Below, one piece after another: positions 46,327 through 56,983 of a stretch of 64,000 nucleotides of DNA (the stretch's first letter is position 1; each line of letters opens with the position of its first letter). The stretch is taken from contig NW_023503509.1 of assembly GCF_014529535.1 (NCBI RefSeq), forward strand, positions 2,401,247 through 2,465,246, given 5' to 3'. Origin of the DNA: Bradysia coprophila (Eukaryota > Arthropoda > Insecta > Diptera > Sciaridae). Under the pieces are notes generated by a model. That model was not told where the DNA came from, did no database searches, and saw only the letters and a list, made by a program, of their open reading frames with translations. A program made the translations under genes and the position numbers.

Positions 46327-47164
46327 TATTACGGATTCGTAGTCTATGAACATAACCAAATGCTTTGCCCTTACTGTCTGCTTCCAATTCGACGTGTTAC
46401 AAACGGCATATTAATCTTATAAGCCCCCAGTACTTCGTACGGGGCTAAAAACAGTCGAATTAAACAGTCGAGACAAGATCTATCTTATGACAATGTCAAA
46501 GTAATCAAATTTCATAGTCCAATAGACTGTTGTGACGGAGGCATTTTTTTAAGGGGAATTGCTTACGTTTACTAATTTAAACAAAGAACTTGCGGGAAGT
46601 GTCAGACGCCTAACAGGGCAGACTATGTACAAAAGTGTCATCTATCGCATACCTTGTAGAAGTACTCAAATTCGTACGAAAAAAATGTAGATTTTGTGTT
46701 TCCATTTTTTCGAAGTTGTGCGACCGTATAACTTGCACGCAGTTAGAATAACAAAATTTACACTTTCGACCATCTAAATGCGGGAAAACATGTTCCGGTT
46801 AATTATTTATTTCTATGGAATTAACGTTTTAAATCAACAGTGCACTTCGACCCGAAACACTACAAAAAGCACTTTTTTATATTTACACATATTAGAGCAC
46901 ACAATTTGCTATTGAATTTGATTAGGCCAGCCTTTTTACACATATTTGATGGATTATTTTGAGTAAAACACAGTTTTTTATTTACAATCGAATAATAAAC
47001 ATAGCTAACGCCGACCCGTACGAAACACCTATTCGTATCAAAAGCCTTTAATGTGAAACGCTTCATTTCTCTTACTTCATTTTCTTCTCTGCTGAAAAAC
47101 TATTCTCCCTTTAAAATCACTTATCCACTCTTTGCCTTGTTTTCATATACAAATAAATTGCCAG
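46327..47164. other. Repeat-derived and unassigned sequence
   Basis: The first 120 bp is an inverted copy of 44,865-44,980 and ends with agtacttcgtacggggctaa. The rest is AT-rich without supported genes. Confidence 0.45.
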
Positions 47165-48071
47165 AGGCAATATAGACAGCCCCGTACGAAGTCAACTTTC
47201 ATAAATTCCTATTTAAACAGCTATATACCGCTATATTTACCTATATTTCACTATTAATAAACATTTCAAAGATGAATATGCTTTTATATAGCTCTTTATG
47301 CCTGTATATAGCTCAATATAGCTGTATATAGGTATATATAGATGTCCATATATGGAATCCCTGACACCCCACACACACATAACAAATTATTTCCATGTTA
47401 ACAGAAACTCTCTAAGCACTAAGTACCCAAGATAAATCACTTTTAATAAAATCCAATATGGCCGCCGGCAGCCATTTTGTTAGGAGACCGGAAATAGTAC
47501 CGACGCTTTACATTTGTTAATACCTTTCAAACAAAAAAAAATTCATGAAATTCGGTCAAAATTTACTCGAGATATTGACAAAATACTTTACGTTCACTGT
47601 ACGGCCGAGTAGCCAGATAAGAGCTCACTCCAAGAGACCTAGCTCACGCTCCGGAGAACACAATTTCATAAACTTTTTTTTCCCTGATGGGTACAGTCAA
47701 TACCTATCTAATAAAGCTAAAACAGACGAAATATGTTCAAATGTGGCCGACCTACAAGCAAAAACTGCTTGCCGCCCTGTGCCTGTTTCACACCAAGGGG
47801 TCTAACTCACGAGTCGGTCATCCGATTTCCATAAACTTTTTTTTGTCGATCGGTATTTTAAATACCTTTTATTTGACGTATCAATGACAAGTGTAGTGCT
47901 TAAATGTCTGGAGATATCGTCGAAAAACACTTAGGCACTTATTGGGCCCCAGCTCCGGAGAGGTCGATCCGAAATCACCCATCTTCGAACTTAGCCTGTC
48001 TTTTGACATTACCAAACGAGGAAAAAAAGAATTTTAGAAATCGGATGTGTTTTACTCAAGTTAGAGAACGG

Positions 48072-48102
<31 letters not shown>

Positions 48103-48240
48103 GACGGACTTTTTTTTTCCGCTGATTTGGCATCTCTAGACAACCACAATAGGTTTCCCCTTACTCAGGGAGTCCAATTCGACGTGTTACAAACGTATGC
48201 GTAAACCTATAAGACCCCAGTACTTCGTACGGGTCTAAAA
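47165..48240. mobile_element. Related repeat element, diverged
   Basis: It is bounded by agccccgtacgaagtc (47,178) and the inverted tacttcgtacgggtcta (48,221). It contains diverged equivalents of the 43.5-46.3 kb element: a ggacagacagacggacgg tract at 48,066-48,110, followed by tccaattcgacgtgttacaa. A (TATAG)-rich stretch lies at 47,215-47,345. No gene is supported. Confidence 0.55.
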
Positions 48241-48734
48241 ATGAAAACTGATGGAAGAATTTGTTGTTACAAAAAAAAGTTACTGTGTCTCGAAATGTCA
48301 AAGTTTAAATCCCAAAGTTAAATCGTGAATTTTAAACCAAGGTTTCGAAAAAAACAGGTTCAGTCACCCACGAAAGCAGCAACAACAAAATTTTATAAAA
48401 GCACTCATTACAGATTGTATACGACAAGTCAACTTGAAAAAGTTAGACAACAATTTTTCTCTTTGATGTTATGTTGAATTTGTCATACAAATTTTTTGAC
48501 GCGTAGTTGACGCTGTAGTAGAAAATTCGTGTTCTGCTGCCTTCGTGATCATCTCATGTTTTCAAAACCTTGAAAATGACAGTGTAATTTTTTTGCGTTT
48601 GGCACTTTTGCCACCTTTGGCACTAATGTAAAAGTCACATGTAGGTGGAGCTCACCAAAATTACAAATCTGTCAAACCATATCTGTCACCCTACAGTCAA
48701 AAATAAAACCAAAATATTAACAAAACGACTTCAA
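48241..48734. other. Non-coding sequence
   Basis: No feature is supported. This is the region upstream of the COQ6-like fragment. Confidence 0.35.
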
Positions 48735-49135
48735 ATGGCTGCTATTATAAAACATTTTGTGTCTAAATCTCCAACATTTTTTGCTACCTAATCAAGCAAA
48801 CCGAAATTGTCTACGTTAAATCCGTAGCCACAGAATATATTCAACGGAACTGATCAACAAACATTATGACATCATAATTTGTGGTGGTGGTCCGGCAGGA
48901 ATATCTATGGCCTGTAGCACAATGTATGTTGACAATTCTTCGGAAGTCATTCCATTCGAAGTTGAAAATATTTTGATTTTTATTGAAGCCAAAAATACGA
49001 AACTCAGTGATCGTCAGGTGCTTGTGTTAGATGGTGCACCGAAGCTCAAAGGATTTAATGCCGACAAATACGGAAATCGAGTGTATGTCATCAACAAGTA
49101 GCGTTGCTGTGTAAATCCACAGTGATATTATTATC
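48735..49135 (+). pseudogene. COQ6-like ubiquinone monooxygenase, 5' fragment
   Basis: COQ6 is the mitochondrial FAD-dependent hydroxylase of ubiquinone synthesis. The stretch starts MAAIIKHFVSK, a plausible mitochondrial leader. After a frame break it reads HYDIIICGGGPAGISMACST, the FAD-binding GxGxxG region, and after an intron-like insert with a GTATGT donor (about 48,924-48,988) it reads DRQVLVLDGAPKLKGF and YGNRV, as in COQ6. It then meets a stop at 49,099-49,101 and similarity fades. Only about 80 of the usual 450 or so residues are present. Several small indels break the frame. It is either a fragment left of the Polinton element or a host gene interrupted by it. Confidence 0.6.
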
Positions 49136-49224
49136 GTGTCTATGCTTGGTCTACTACTTCTTTCGAGCAAAGTATTTTCAAACCAAGTAGTATACCATAA
49201 AGAATTAAAGGGGGGAGAAGACGG

Positions 49225-49440
49225 TTTGAGTCTTTGCTAAATGTCAAAAAATAATATACAGATGGCGCTAACTGTCAAAGTAGCTTTGAAAAGCTTTGTA
49301 TCTTTGCTAACTGTCAAAAGCGTGAGTATACTAAATGTCAAAAGCTTTTGACAGTTCTAACTGTCAGTGTACTAAATGTCAAAAGCTTTGACAGTTAGAA
49401 CTTTTGACATTTCGAAAAATATCTGTCAAAAGCTCTTATG
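49225..49440. repeat. Cluster of TGTCAAA / TTTGACA motifs
   Basis: The words aactgtcaaaag, taaatgtcaaaag and their complements occur about ten times in 215 bp, including perfect palindromes around gtcaaaagcttttgac. It lies between the COQ6-like fragment and the first Polinton-side ORF. It may be a degenerate MITE end or a cluster of TGACAG-type factor sites. Confidence 0.55.
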
Positions 49441-49490
49441 TGTATTAATGCTGAGTATAGCCACACCTTTTTTCTACGAACAATTCGAAC

Positions 49491-49754
49491 GTGTGTGTGT
49501 GTGTTGGCTTGGAAAATTTGCCTGAAAGAATTGTGTATCACATATTAGAACATTTAAAATTGTACCCCGACGAAACTGACATTGAAATCACAGAAAATTA
49601 TGGAATAATTTCTGTGAACAGTAGAACGTATTATATTTTACTCCAAGATCCATCAGCTGATCAAATTGTAGAATCTTGCTTTGCCAAACATAATTATCCA
49701 AATACTTGTGGCCACAAGTATTTGAAATGCCAACAAAGATGGAATTGTTATTAA
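49491..49754 (+). CDS. Short protein with F-box-like start (uncertain)
   Basis: The frame includes LENLPERIVYHILEHLKLYP, which fits the LPxExxxxILxxL core of an F-box, followed by about 60 residues ending NTCGHKYLKCQQRWNCY. The first residues overlap a (GT)n stretch, so the start is unclear. The sequence right after the stop (49,767-49,806) is an inverted copy of the sequence after the stop of the RING gene (61,376-61,416). This links the ORF to the Polinton element. The length is short for an F-box protein and the call is tentative. Confidence 0.35.
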   Translation: MCVCVGLENLPERIVYHILEHLKLYPDETDIEITENYGIISVNSRTYYILLQDPSADQIVESCFAKHNYPNTCGHKYLKCQQRWNCY

Positions 49755-49766
49755 TAAAAAAAAAAA

Positions 49767-49806
49767 TTCAAAAATATTGTTATTAGAGTTAGTAGTTATA
49801 TAATCA
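49767..49806. repeat. 40-bp inverted repeat, left copy
   Basis: It starts ttcaaaaatattgtt and ends agttagtagttatataatca. It is found inverted at 61,376-61,416 with few differences. The two copies flank the penton-to-Cys-rich gene block. Confidence 0.75.
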
Positions 49807-50062
49807 AAATACTAATCATAAACATTATACAAAAATAAAAATGTCAGAAGTTTATACAAAAAAATGTTAATTTGAAAATGAATATAAAATAAAAATAATT
49901 AATCCATCATTCGTTTGCCAATTGTTCCGTTTGGGTTGAATCGAATCGATAAAATATTGAACCACGGTCCATTTCAAAGGTAAGTGCATGTATACGGTTG
50001 CATAGGATTGACCATGTAGACTGCTCTTGTACACATTAAAATAACTTCAGCTATCCGCAAGG

Positions 50063-52111
50063 TTATATATCCAATCTTTTAAAATGTAACTGAATGTATG
50101 TCGGAATATGAAATTGATCAAAGTTAACCAAATTCCCATAATGATCCATAATTTGAATAGAAATATTATCAAATGAAGTTTTTGCTATAGGAATGTATTC
50201 AACATTATTAAATCGAATGACGTGTTCATTGGTATACGGAATAATTTTTAAGACACGTAAAGAATCTGATCCAATGCGTCGTGTGTTAATTATATCAGAG
50301 TAAACAAACATAAGCAATTGTACATTAATTCCGCCATGTACAGTTTTCATAATTGGTACACTTTGTACTGGAAGAGTACTTGTTTGTACACCAGACGAAG
50401 AAGGAGCTGTCCCTGTAATTGTCGGAGTTGTTAAAATATTTCCAACATTCTGATTAGAAGATGAACTAGTACTCGGCGTTTGAACGGAAGTAATTTGTGC
50501 AGGGCTTTGAATTAATTGTTTTGGAATGTGAACGGCATGTGTGGTTGGAGCTTGGTGAATACCGGGATTTTGCGGGGGGTTTTGAACAATTACAGCATGT
50601 GACTGAGGTTGATTAGGAGTAAATTTTTGGGTAGACACAATCGGCGCATTGCTAAAAAATGTATCTAACATAAGATTTTCAATGAAATCAGAGTCGTGGT
50701 TCGAAAAAAAGTCAACAGGTAATTGATTGTAAATTGTACGAACAAAATCCGAAATACGATGAAAATGAATTACAGGCATTGTAATGTTAACATTTCCCGT
50801 AATATTAACATCAATCTTGTTAGTGTCCGGGAGTGATTGAAGAAAATATTTATCATCTTCCGTTTGATCGTTTAGAGAGAGGGTTCTGAATGCATCGCGA
50901 ATATTTTGACGAATGTGATTGACAATATCTTTGTTCGTTTCCTTTACATACAATTCAGTATCATTTAAATTGTGAATATTGGCGTCATTTATTAATTCTT
51001 TTAACGTAAGTGGAACATTGTTTTCCAATGCATTGCTAACATCCGTAGATAATTTAACTCCATATTCAGAAAAAATAATTTCGATATTGTTATTCTGCCC
51101 AATATTTTCCATTTCTTCAACACTTGTGTTAATATTGAATCTATCTGGATAAAACATTTTAAAAAGCTCTTGCAATTTGTTTAAATTATTTCGCTTCTTG
51201 TACGGAATTTGCATAATAATGTATTCAAGAAAATCTTTTATATTATCAAATTGTGTAGAACGTAAAATAACATTCGAACTTGAACGAGAACCCATATACA
51301 CATGAATGGTAAAGTCTTTTTTTTTGTCGGCCGTATACACATTTCGTTTTTCTCCTTGATTTAAATCCAAATCATTTAGAGTTTGCATAATCAAATCGAA
51401 AATTTTAGTTTTTTGTGATATAATTTCAGGATATATATGATGTGCCATAGCTTCGAGTAATGTTCCAAAATTCATGTGTTTTCCAGAATAGCAAAGTGTA
51501 TCCAATTCCGTTCGTGTGAAGCCAATGTAAGCATCATCATAAATGTTAATTCGAACAAAAGATGATTCGACTTCTTTATCCACTATTTTTTCAGGTAGAT
51601 TGACGGTTTTTCCTCGAGCAGATGATTTAACCAATTTAATTTTTTTTACTGCTTTTTGCGAAAAACATTGAACTTGCACTTTTCGTTTTTTTTTGGGAAA
51701 TGTTTCTATCACTTTCAACACTAAATTCACTGTCATTATCATCAAATAAAATATCTGAATGTGCGTCATCATTATCCGAGTTATTGTTTGAATTTATTTC
51801 CTTGTCACTCAGCACAATAGTAGTAGCGTCGTCATCAATATCAATATCCTCATCATCATCGTCGTCGCCTTCGTCGTCTTTGCCATAAATTTCGCCATTT
51901 TTTACTTTTTTTGTGTTTGTAAATTTGCAGACATTGAAACGGGGCCAAAACTGATTTCAGTAAGTCCAACTCCCCAAACTCCATCGTCAAGACGACACGG
52001 GCGCGACAAAGTATTAATAAACCGAGATAAAGAATTATCCGGAAAATTATTAATCGAACTCGTACTCGTCAGAGTAATATAAAAGTCGGAATCAAATATT
52101 TCACGAGGCAT
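50063..52111 (-). pseudogene. Polinton penton-like minor capsid protein (two frame breaks)
   Basis: The start at 52,111 opens MPREIFDSDFYITLTSTSS and continues with DGVWGVGLTEISFGP, the N-terminal pattern of Polinton penton-like proteins. The frame stops at 51,902. A very acidic middle (51,900-51,636, D/E/S-rich) is in a second frame. The main 50,063-51,700 frame is the third. Both junctions lie at A-runs. The C-terminus has LMFVYSDIINTRRIGSDSLR and SFDNISIQIMDHYGNLVNF, ending in LHFKR, the conserved C-terminal jelly-roll end of the family. The product would form the capsid vertices. It is divergently transcribed from the integrase with only 59 bp between the starts. Confidence 0.8.
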
Positions 52112-52170
52112 TGTCGTAAGTGTTACTAACGATATTGTGTACAAAATCGCGCTTTTATACTCTTAAAAAA
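52112..52170. promoter_or_regulatory. Bidirectional promoter between penton and integrase
   Basis: Only 59 bp separate the divergent ATGs. It holds a TTTTATACTC phrase toward the integrase. Such a short space implies shared control elements or transcription starts inside the neighbouring 5' ends. This is inferred from layout only. Confidence 0.4.
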
Positions 52171-53309
52171 ATGGGAAAAATATCAAAGAAAAAAGAGCTT
52201 GAGGGAAACTTACGTAGAGCAGAAGATATTGACAGTAAATTACGTAAAGTCGTTTATGATTTAAAAAGTTCGTCAGCGTTTGGTAATGAAAAACTTATAT
52301 CAAATACTGTTGGTAAAAAAAATAAAATAAAGAGAAGTGATGTTGTTAAAAAGTGGATTTTGGAACAAGATGCATATACATTGCATAGACATGTAAAGCA
52401 CAAATACAAAACAAATCATTATCTCGTATTTGGCCCAAACGAATTATGGGAATTAGATTTAATCGACATGCCTGGATTAGCGCGGTATAATTACGGATAT
52501 AGATATATATTATGTGTTATTGATTGTTTTACAAAATTTCTTTGGGTCAGACCTTTGACTAATAAATCGGGTAAAAATGTGGCAAAGGCATTTCGTTCTA
52601 TAATAGAGGACAGCAATACAAGGCCAGCATCAATTAATTCCGATAGAGGTTCCGAGTTTAAAGCGGGTGAATTTACGACGTACATAAAAAGTTTGGGTAT
52701 ACAGCAGAAATTCCCATATATACAGTCTTTGTATAAGGCGTCTATGGTTGAAAGAGTTATAAAGAATTTGAAACAACGAATATTTAAATATTTAACATTT
52801 AGAGGCAATGCGCAAAAAAAATATATTGACGTTCTACAAGATTTAGCCACTGGGTATAATAATACAATCCATTCAACGACGCAATTTGCACCAGCTAATG
52901 TTAAGCCTGAAAATACTGTGGAAATATATCTGAATACACGAAAAAACGTGTCCAAACATGATAAAATACGTGTTGCAAGGTACAAGTTTGGAGACTACGT
53001 ACGTATAATACGAATGAAAAGCTTGCTGGAACATGGTTATACACAACGTTTCACACAGGAACGATTTGTTATTGCCAAGGTTATAAAAAAATTCCCATAC
53101 CATTATATGCATTAAAAGATTTAAGTAATGCTGACGTCAATGGTAAATTTTATGAATCCCAATTATCTCCTGTAAAGTTCTCGAACAATTCCGTGATCCG
53201 TGTAATAAATACGCGTGTAACAAAGAATAAAAAGCATTACGAAGTAGAACTTGGGAGTGGCAAACGTGAGTGGGTGTCTGAAGAAAAATATTTAAAAAAT
53301 AAAATTTAA
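52171..53309 (+). CDS. Polinton integrase (rve family), frameshift near C-terminus
   Basis: The retrovirus-like integrase inserts the element DNA into the host chromosome. The ATG at 52,171 opens a Lys-rich N-terminus. The catalytic core reads WELDLIDMPG (first Asp), ASINSDRGSEF (second Asp) and KASMVERVIKNLKQRI (Glu), giving an intact D,D-E triad. The frame stops at 53,113, just after VIAKVIKK, at an A-run. The next frame continues with ALKDLSNADVNGKFYESQL and KHYEVELGSGKREWVSEEKY, a chromo-like tail, and stops at 53,307-53,309, overlapping the ATPase start as TAATG. The catalytic part is complete, and only the tail depends on the frame break. The call is secure. Confidence 0.9.
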
Positions 53310-54088
53310 TGTATCCTAAATTTATTCATCCGTGTGCTGGTGTAATTTGCGGCCCCTCTCAAGCAGGCAAAACTACATTAGCTGTGCAAATAATAAAAGA
53401 AAATTTGTATTCACCATCAATTCAACACGTAAAATGGTACTGTGAAAAGTCGTCGATACCAAAAGAATTTGTAAATACAGTAGAAACCACGGTTCCAGTT
53501 ACATTTATTCACTCATTACCGGAAACTTTTTCAAATGAAACCGAGAAACCAATACTAATTGTCATAGATGATTTAATGGAACAGGTAAGTTTGAAGGCCA
53601 ATTGAATAATACAATTTTTTCTCAATTATCTTTCAAACTTAAAGGCTACAAACAGCTTGGCAGTTTCAAAATTGTTTACCAAGGACAGTCACCACGAAAA
53701 CATATCCGTTATATTGCTGACACAGAACATTTACAGTCAAGGAAAGTACAGCCGTAACATTTCTCTGAATGCATCATTTTACATAATTTTTAGAAATTTA
53801 AGAGATCAAATTCAAATTAATAAGTTTCTACAACAAGTGTGTGGGGGTAGTGCAAAATCTATTCAAAAAGTGTTTCATGACGCCGTGGATAATAAACCAC
53901 ACAGTTATTTATTTATCGACTTTTCACAGAAAGGGAAAAACTTGCTAAGATTGCGTACAAACATTTTTGGAAGTAATGAGGAACCGTGTGTAGTTTATTG
54001 TCAAAGTGATTTATTGAGTGCAGACAATAATCATGAAATTATCGAAAAATCTCAATGCGGCCAAATATTTTCTGTTAGCATTGAGTAA
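53309..54088 (+). CDS. Polinton packaging ATPase (FtsK/HerA type)
   Basis: This family is thought to pump DNA into capsids. Exon 1 (53,309-53,585) has the Walker A GVICGPSQAGKTTL and Walker B KPILIVIDDLME. A GTAAGT donor and a TTAAAG acceptor remove 58 bp in phase. Exon 2 (53,644-54,088) continues ATNSLAVSKLFTKDSHH, then ISVILLTQNIYSQGK with the conserved Gln-Asn sensor, RNISLNASF and HSYLFIDFSQ. It is about 240 residues, usual for the family, with no frame break once spliced. Its start overlaps the integrase stop and its end overlaps the next gene, suggesting tight co-ordinated expression. Confidence 0.92.
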
Positions 54089-54366
54089 ATCAAAAAGTGC
54101 ATTGAGGAAAGCTATTATAAAAGAGTGTGGTTCAGATGTTATAAAAGCATTGTCAGAAATTGCTTTAAATACAAGGAAATTTACCATTATCAGAAAAAGT
54201 TAAGCAAAGTTTAAAACCATATAGATTCTGTTTAAGAAAGTTAGCATCAAAAAAAGTGCACTTGAAGGGAAAAAGAAAAATGTTAGTACAAAGGGGTGGG
54301 TTTATTCCAACAATACTTGGTGTTTTGTTATCGTCCGTTTTGGGCACTCTATTACAAAAAAAATGA
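54033..54366 (+). pseudogene. Small capsid-associated protein with hydrophobic tail (one frameshift)
   Basis: It begins MKLSKNLNAAKYFLLALSKS within the ATPase 3' end. A frame change near 54,175-54,185 is needed to continue into SEKVKQSLKPYRFCLRKL, then LVQRGGFIPTILGVLLSSVL and a stop at 54,364-54,366 (ATGA overlap with the next gene). Polintons of this capsid type carry a like protein next to the ATPase: basic, with an RGG motif that fits an adenain-type cleavage site, followed by a hydrophobic, possibly membrane-active tail. A capsid cement or membrane-lytic role like adenovirus pVI is inferred. Confidence 0.6.
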
Positions 54367-55211
54367 TTCGAAGTGGTATGGGAAACAGTACGGGTGGAGA
54401 ATACAAGAAAATGTATTTAATTCCACCGGATGTTTATAAAAACCTTCAAAAAAACGCATTGTTTTCGCTTAATAGTGACCTCGAACGTAATATGAACAAG
54501 ATTACTCGAATGGACAAATTAAGTGCAGTTAGCAAATGGATATTGTATCGCAATGAATTGAATCGATTCAGTATCGAGAAACGTGCACAGAATCCCTTTA
54601 AAGCTAAAAAAAATGAAAACCAGGCAAATAGTAGTGTTAGTAATAGTGGTAGTAGTGTACGGTTAATCCCTAAAAAGGAAGAAAAGAAAATGTTTGATAG
54701 AACTACTCAAATATTTGATATTAAAAAACCTAAAGCTGACTTTGCAAGTCAAACAAGTTTTGGGCCAACTTTTGGAGAGCAATGGTATGAAAAAAGTCCT
54801 GAAAAAACACCACATAATCGAACAGAACCAATGGAATACGATGAGTTTTCTCGATTACCGTCACCAACTAATCGCAAACAAAAACCGTATGACCCAAATA
54901 TTATTTTGAATCGTACAGTTGACGATATGTTACGTGAAGAAAATGAACAAGCGGAATATATGGAAGATAAGTCGTCGGACAGGCCCAAATTAAAAAGAAA
55001 GCGCGAATTAATTTTTACATCTGAGGGGGATGATCTTAATGATACTGGCCGTATAATCATTCCCGAAAAAATTAAACGTCCTATTGCTAGGTCACATTCT
55101 GCAAGATCTGAAAGAGTGTTGCGTAGTACTCCTGATTCAGAAAAAAATTTACAAGAGGGAAAAGGAAAAAAAATAAAAAATAAAAATTGTAAATGGATTT
55201 GTTTACCATAA
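54363..55211 (+). CDS. Polinton basic protein of unknown function, 282 aa
   Basis: The frame is intact and starts MIRSGMGNSTGGEYKKMYLI with a GG that could be a protease site. The first 80 residues are probably helical (LIPPDVYKNLQ, DKLSAVSKWILYRNELN). The rest is rich in Lys, Ser, Pro and Asp and probably disordered, with a RPKLKRKRE basic run. Its place between the small hydrophobic protein and the pX-like gene suggests a structural or core role. I do not recognise a named domain. Confidence 0.7.
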   Translation: MIRSGMGNSTGGEYKKMYLIPPDVYKNLQKNALFSLNSDLERNMNKITRMDKLSAVSKWILYRNELNRFSIEKRAQNPFKAKKNENQANSSVSNSGSSVRLIPKKEEKKMFDRTTQIFDIKKPKADFASQTSFGPTFGEQWYEKSPEKTPHNRTEPMEYDEFSRLPSPTNRKQKPYDPNIILNRTVDDMLREENEQAEYMEDKSSDRPKLKRKRELIFTSEGDDLNDTGRIIIPEKIKRPIARSHSARSERVLRSTPDSEKNLQEGKGKKIKNKNCKWICLP

Positions 55212-55230
55212 TTTTTCTGTAAATAAAAAA

Positions 55231-55276
55231 GTATAAATACAAGTCTTTTGTAATTTTATTACAGTTTGTCTGTACA
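55231..55276 (+). promoter_or_regulatory. TATA box and leader of the pX-like gene
   Basis: GTATAAATAC at 55,231-55,240 lies about 45 bp before the ATG at 55,277, in a 65-bp gap after the previous stop. This is the usual distance for a short leader. The inference is from sequence only. Confidence 0.5.
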
Positions 55277-55798
55277 ATGGGAAGTAATCGTTACACCGAC
55301 TATTATACCCGCCAAGTTGGAAAGGGGTACGCAGACATTGGTCCAGTGTTCAGAAGTGGACTTAAACGTGGTACACGACAAAGGGGGCGTGGCGGGTTCT
55401 TTACAAGCATTTTCCGAACACTAAAGCCATTGTTCCGTTCTGGATTATCAGCACTTGCGAATCAAGCGGTAGAGTCCGGAGGCACCATAGCTAAAGAATA
55501 TTCGGCAGGCAACCGTCCATTTCGTGATATTGTGAAAGACACAGGAAAAGGCGCAATACGTAAATTGGCTAAACGTGGCCTAAACAAGGCAATGACTAAG
55601 CTAGAGCAGACTGGCGGCAGTCGTAGTAGTATAAAAAGGCGTAAAAAAACAGTGCAGAAATCAGTTGTTGGTAAAAGGGGGAAGAGTAGTCAAATTGGAC
55701 GTGGCAAAGCGAAAAAGAAAAAAAAATCCAAGAAAAAAAAAAGTTGTACGAAAATCTAAACGTAGCAAAAAAAGCAAAAAAAAAAACGCAGGCAATTA
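55277..55798 (+). CDS. pX-like basic core / minor capsid protein
   Basis: The N-terminus is MGSNRYTDYYTRQVGKGYAD with an RGRGGFF cleavage-like site. A helical core follows (SIFRTLKPLFRSGLSALANQ, then KGAIRKLAKRGLNKAM) and an extremely Lys-rich tail. Polintons carry a like protein just upstream of the major capsid gene, compared with adenovirus core peptides. The open frame stops at 55,757-55,759, but at a run of ten A the other frame continues with a typical basic end to TAA at 55,796-55,798. The true end is therefore probably the latter. DNA condensation inside the capsid is inferred. Confidence 0.65.
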
Positions 55799-56952
55799 AA
55801 GGTGATGGAACACATTACATAGAAGCGGACAAGGAATATGGAATTGTAAACAATATCCTGCATTCCATGTTTCGGCAAGTTACTGTCTATTTAGGAAATC
55901 ATGCAATCTCAGTAGCCGACAATAATTACGCATATTGTGCAATGATTGAAAGTATGCTTTCACACAATTATGATGCTTTGTCGACGCACACAGAGTGCTC
56001 AGGTATGTTTAATGATACGCCTGGTAAATTGGATAGCTTGATTGCAACGGAAAATGTAGGCATGGATAAGCGTAGAGCGTTAATGAAAAATAGTGGAGAG
56101 TTTGATTTAATCGGACGATTACACGGTGACATGTTGAATCAACAAAAATATTTGTTAAACAATGTTGACTTACGCATTGTTTTGCAGATGAACAATTCAG
56201 ATTTTTACGCATTAGAACCAAATTTGTTGACTACGAAATTAAAAATTTTGGACGCAACCCTATTTATAAATCACATTACAATAAGCAGTAACGTTTTGAT
56301 TGCTCATGAACGAGTATTACAAACGAGCAATGAATTTTACCCCTACACACGTGTCGAAGTGAAGTCATATACAATTCCTATGGGGAGTACGTCACTATCA
56401 TTGGATAATGTGATAATGGGACAAATTCTGTCATTTCTCCTGTTTTGCATGGTTTCAAATCCTGCATACACTGGATTACGCAGCAAAAATCCATTCAACT
56501 TCCAACATTTTGGCCTATCGTCATTTTATCTAACAATTAACGGACAACAGGTTACAGATAAATAATTTTTCGTGTACATGATCTATACAGCACTGTGTTT
56601 TTATTTTCAGGTACCAATGACTCCACTTACGTTTGATTTTACAACGACACCTCCAAAAAGTCTTCGCGGATATTCAAACCTGTTCAAGAACACAAATCTG
56701 TACCAGTCGGAACGTGGAAATCAAATTTCTCTGGATCACTTCAACAAGGGCAGTTTTTTCCTTGCCTTTGATCTAACAAGTGACCTGAGTGCATCGGAGG
56801 ACTGCGCAAATGTGCTAAATCAGGGTGTCATTCGCATCGTCGGGCAGTTTAGCAAAGCACTAACCGAAACGGTAACTGCATTGGTCTATGTGGAGTCGGA
56901 CGCTGTGTGCGAAATAAGTCGTTTCCGTAATGTCTATACGACCTCAGCCTAA
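55799..56952 (+). pseudogene. Double-jelly-roll major capsid protein, N-terminally truncated
   Basis: Exon 1 runs to 56,550 and exon 2 is 56,611-56,952, joined in phase by a weak GTTACA donor and TTTTCAG. The landmarks are NILHSMFRQVTVYLG, ISVADNNYAYCAMIESML, a LLNNVDLRIVLQMNN phrase, VEVKSYTIPMGSTSLSLDN, NPFNFQHFGLSSFYLTI and, in exon 2, FFLAFDLTSDLS and ETVTALVYVESD. These follow the Polinton hexon-like protein (the family annotated as F54H12.2-like in many animal genomes). The start is damaged. The sequence joins the pX-like tail directly to the strand containing GDGTHYIEA, without a start codon and without the first 40 or so residues, and a segment between that strand and NILHS also seems missing. 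The open frame starting at 55,744 reads through Lys-rich DNA and is not the native start. Confidence 0.85.
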
Positions 56953-56983
56953 GACCCTATTCTATGAGAAAAAAGTGAAGGTG

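Noticed and set aside
52491..52985. 164-codon minus-strand ORF
   Set aside because: It is antisense to the integrase catalytic core, which has clear D,D-E motifs on the plus strand.
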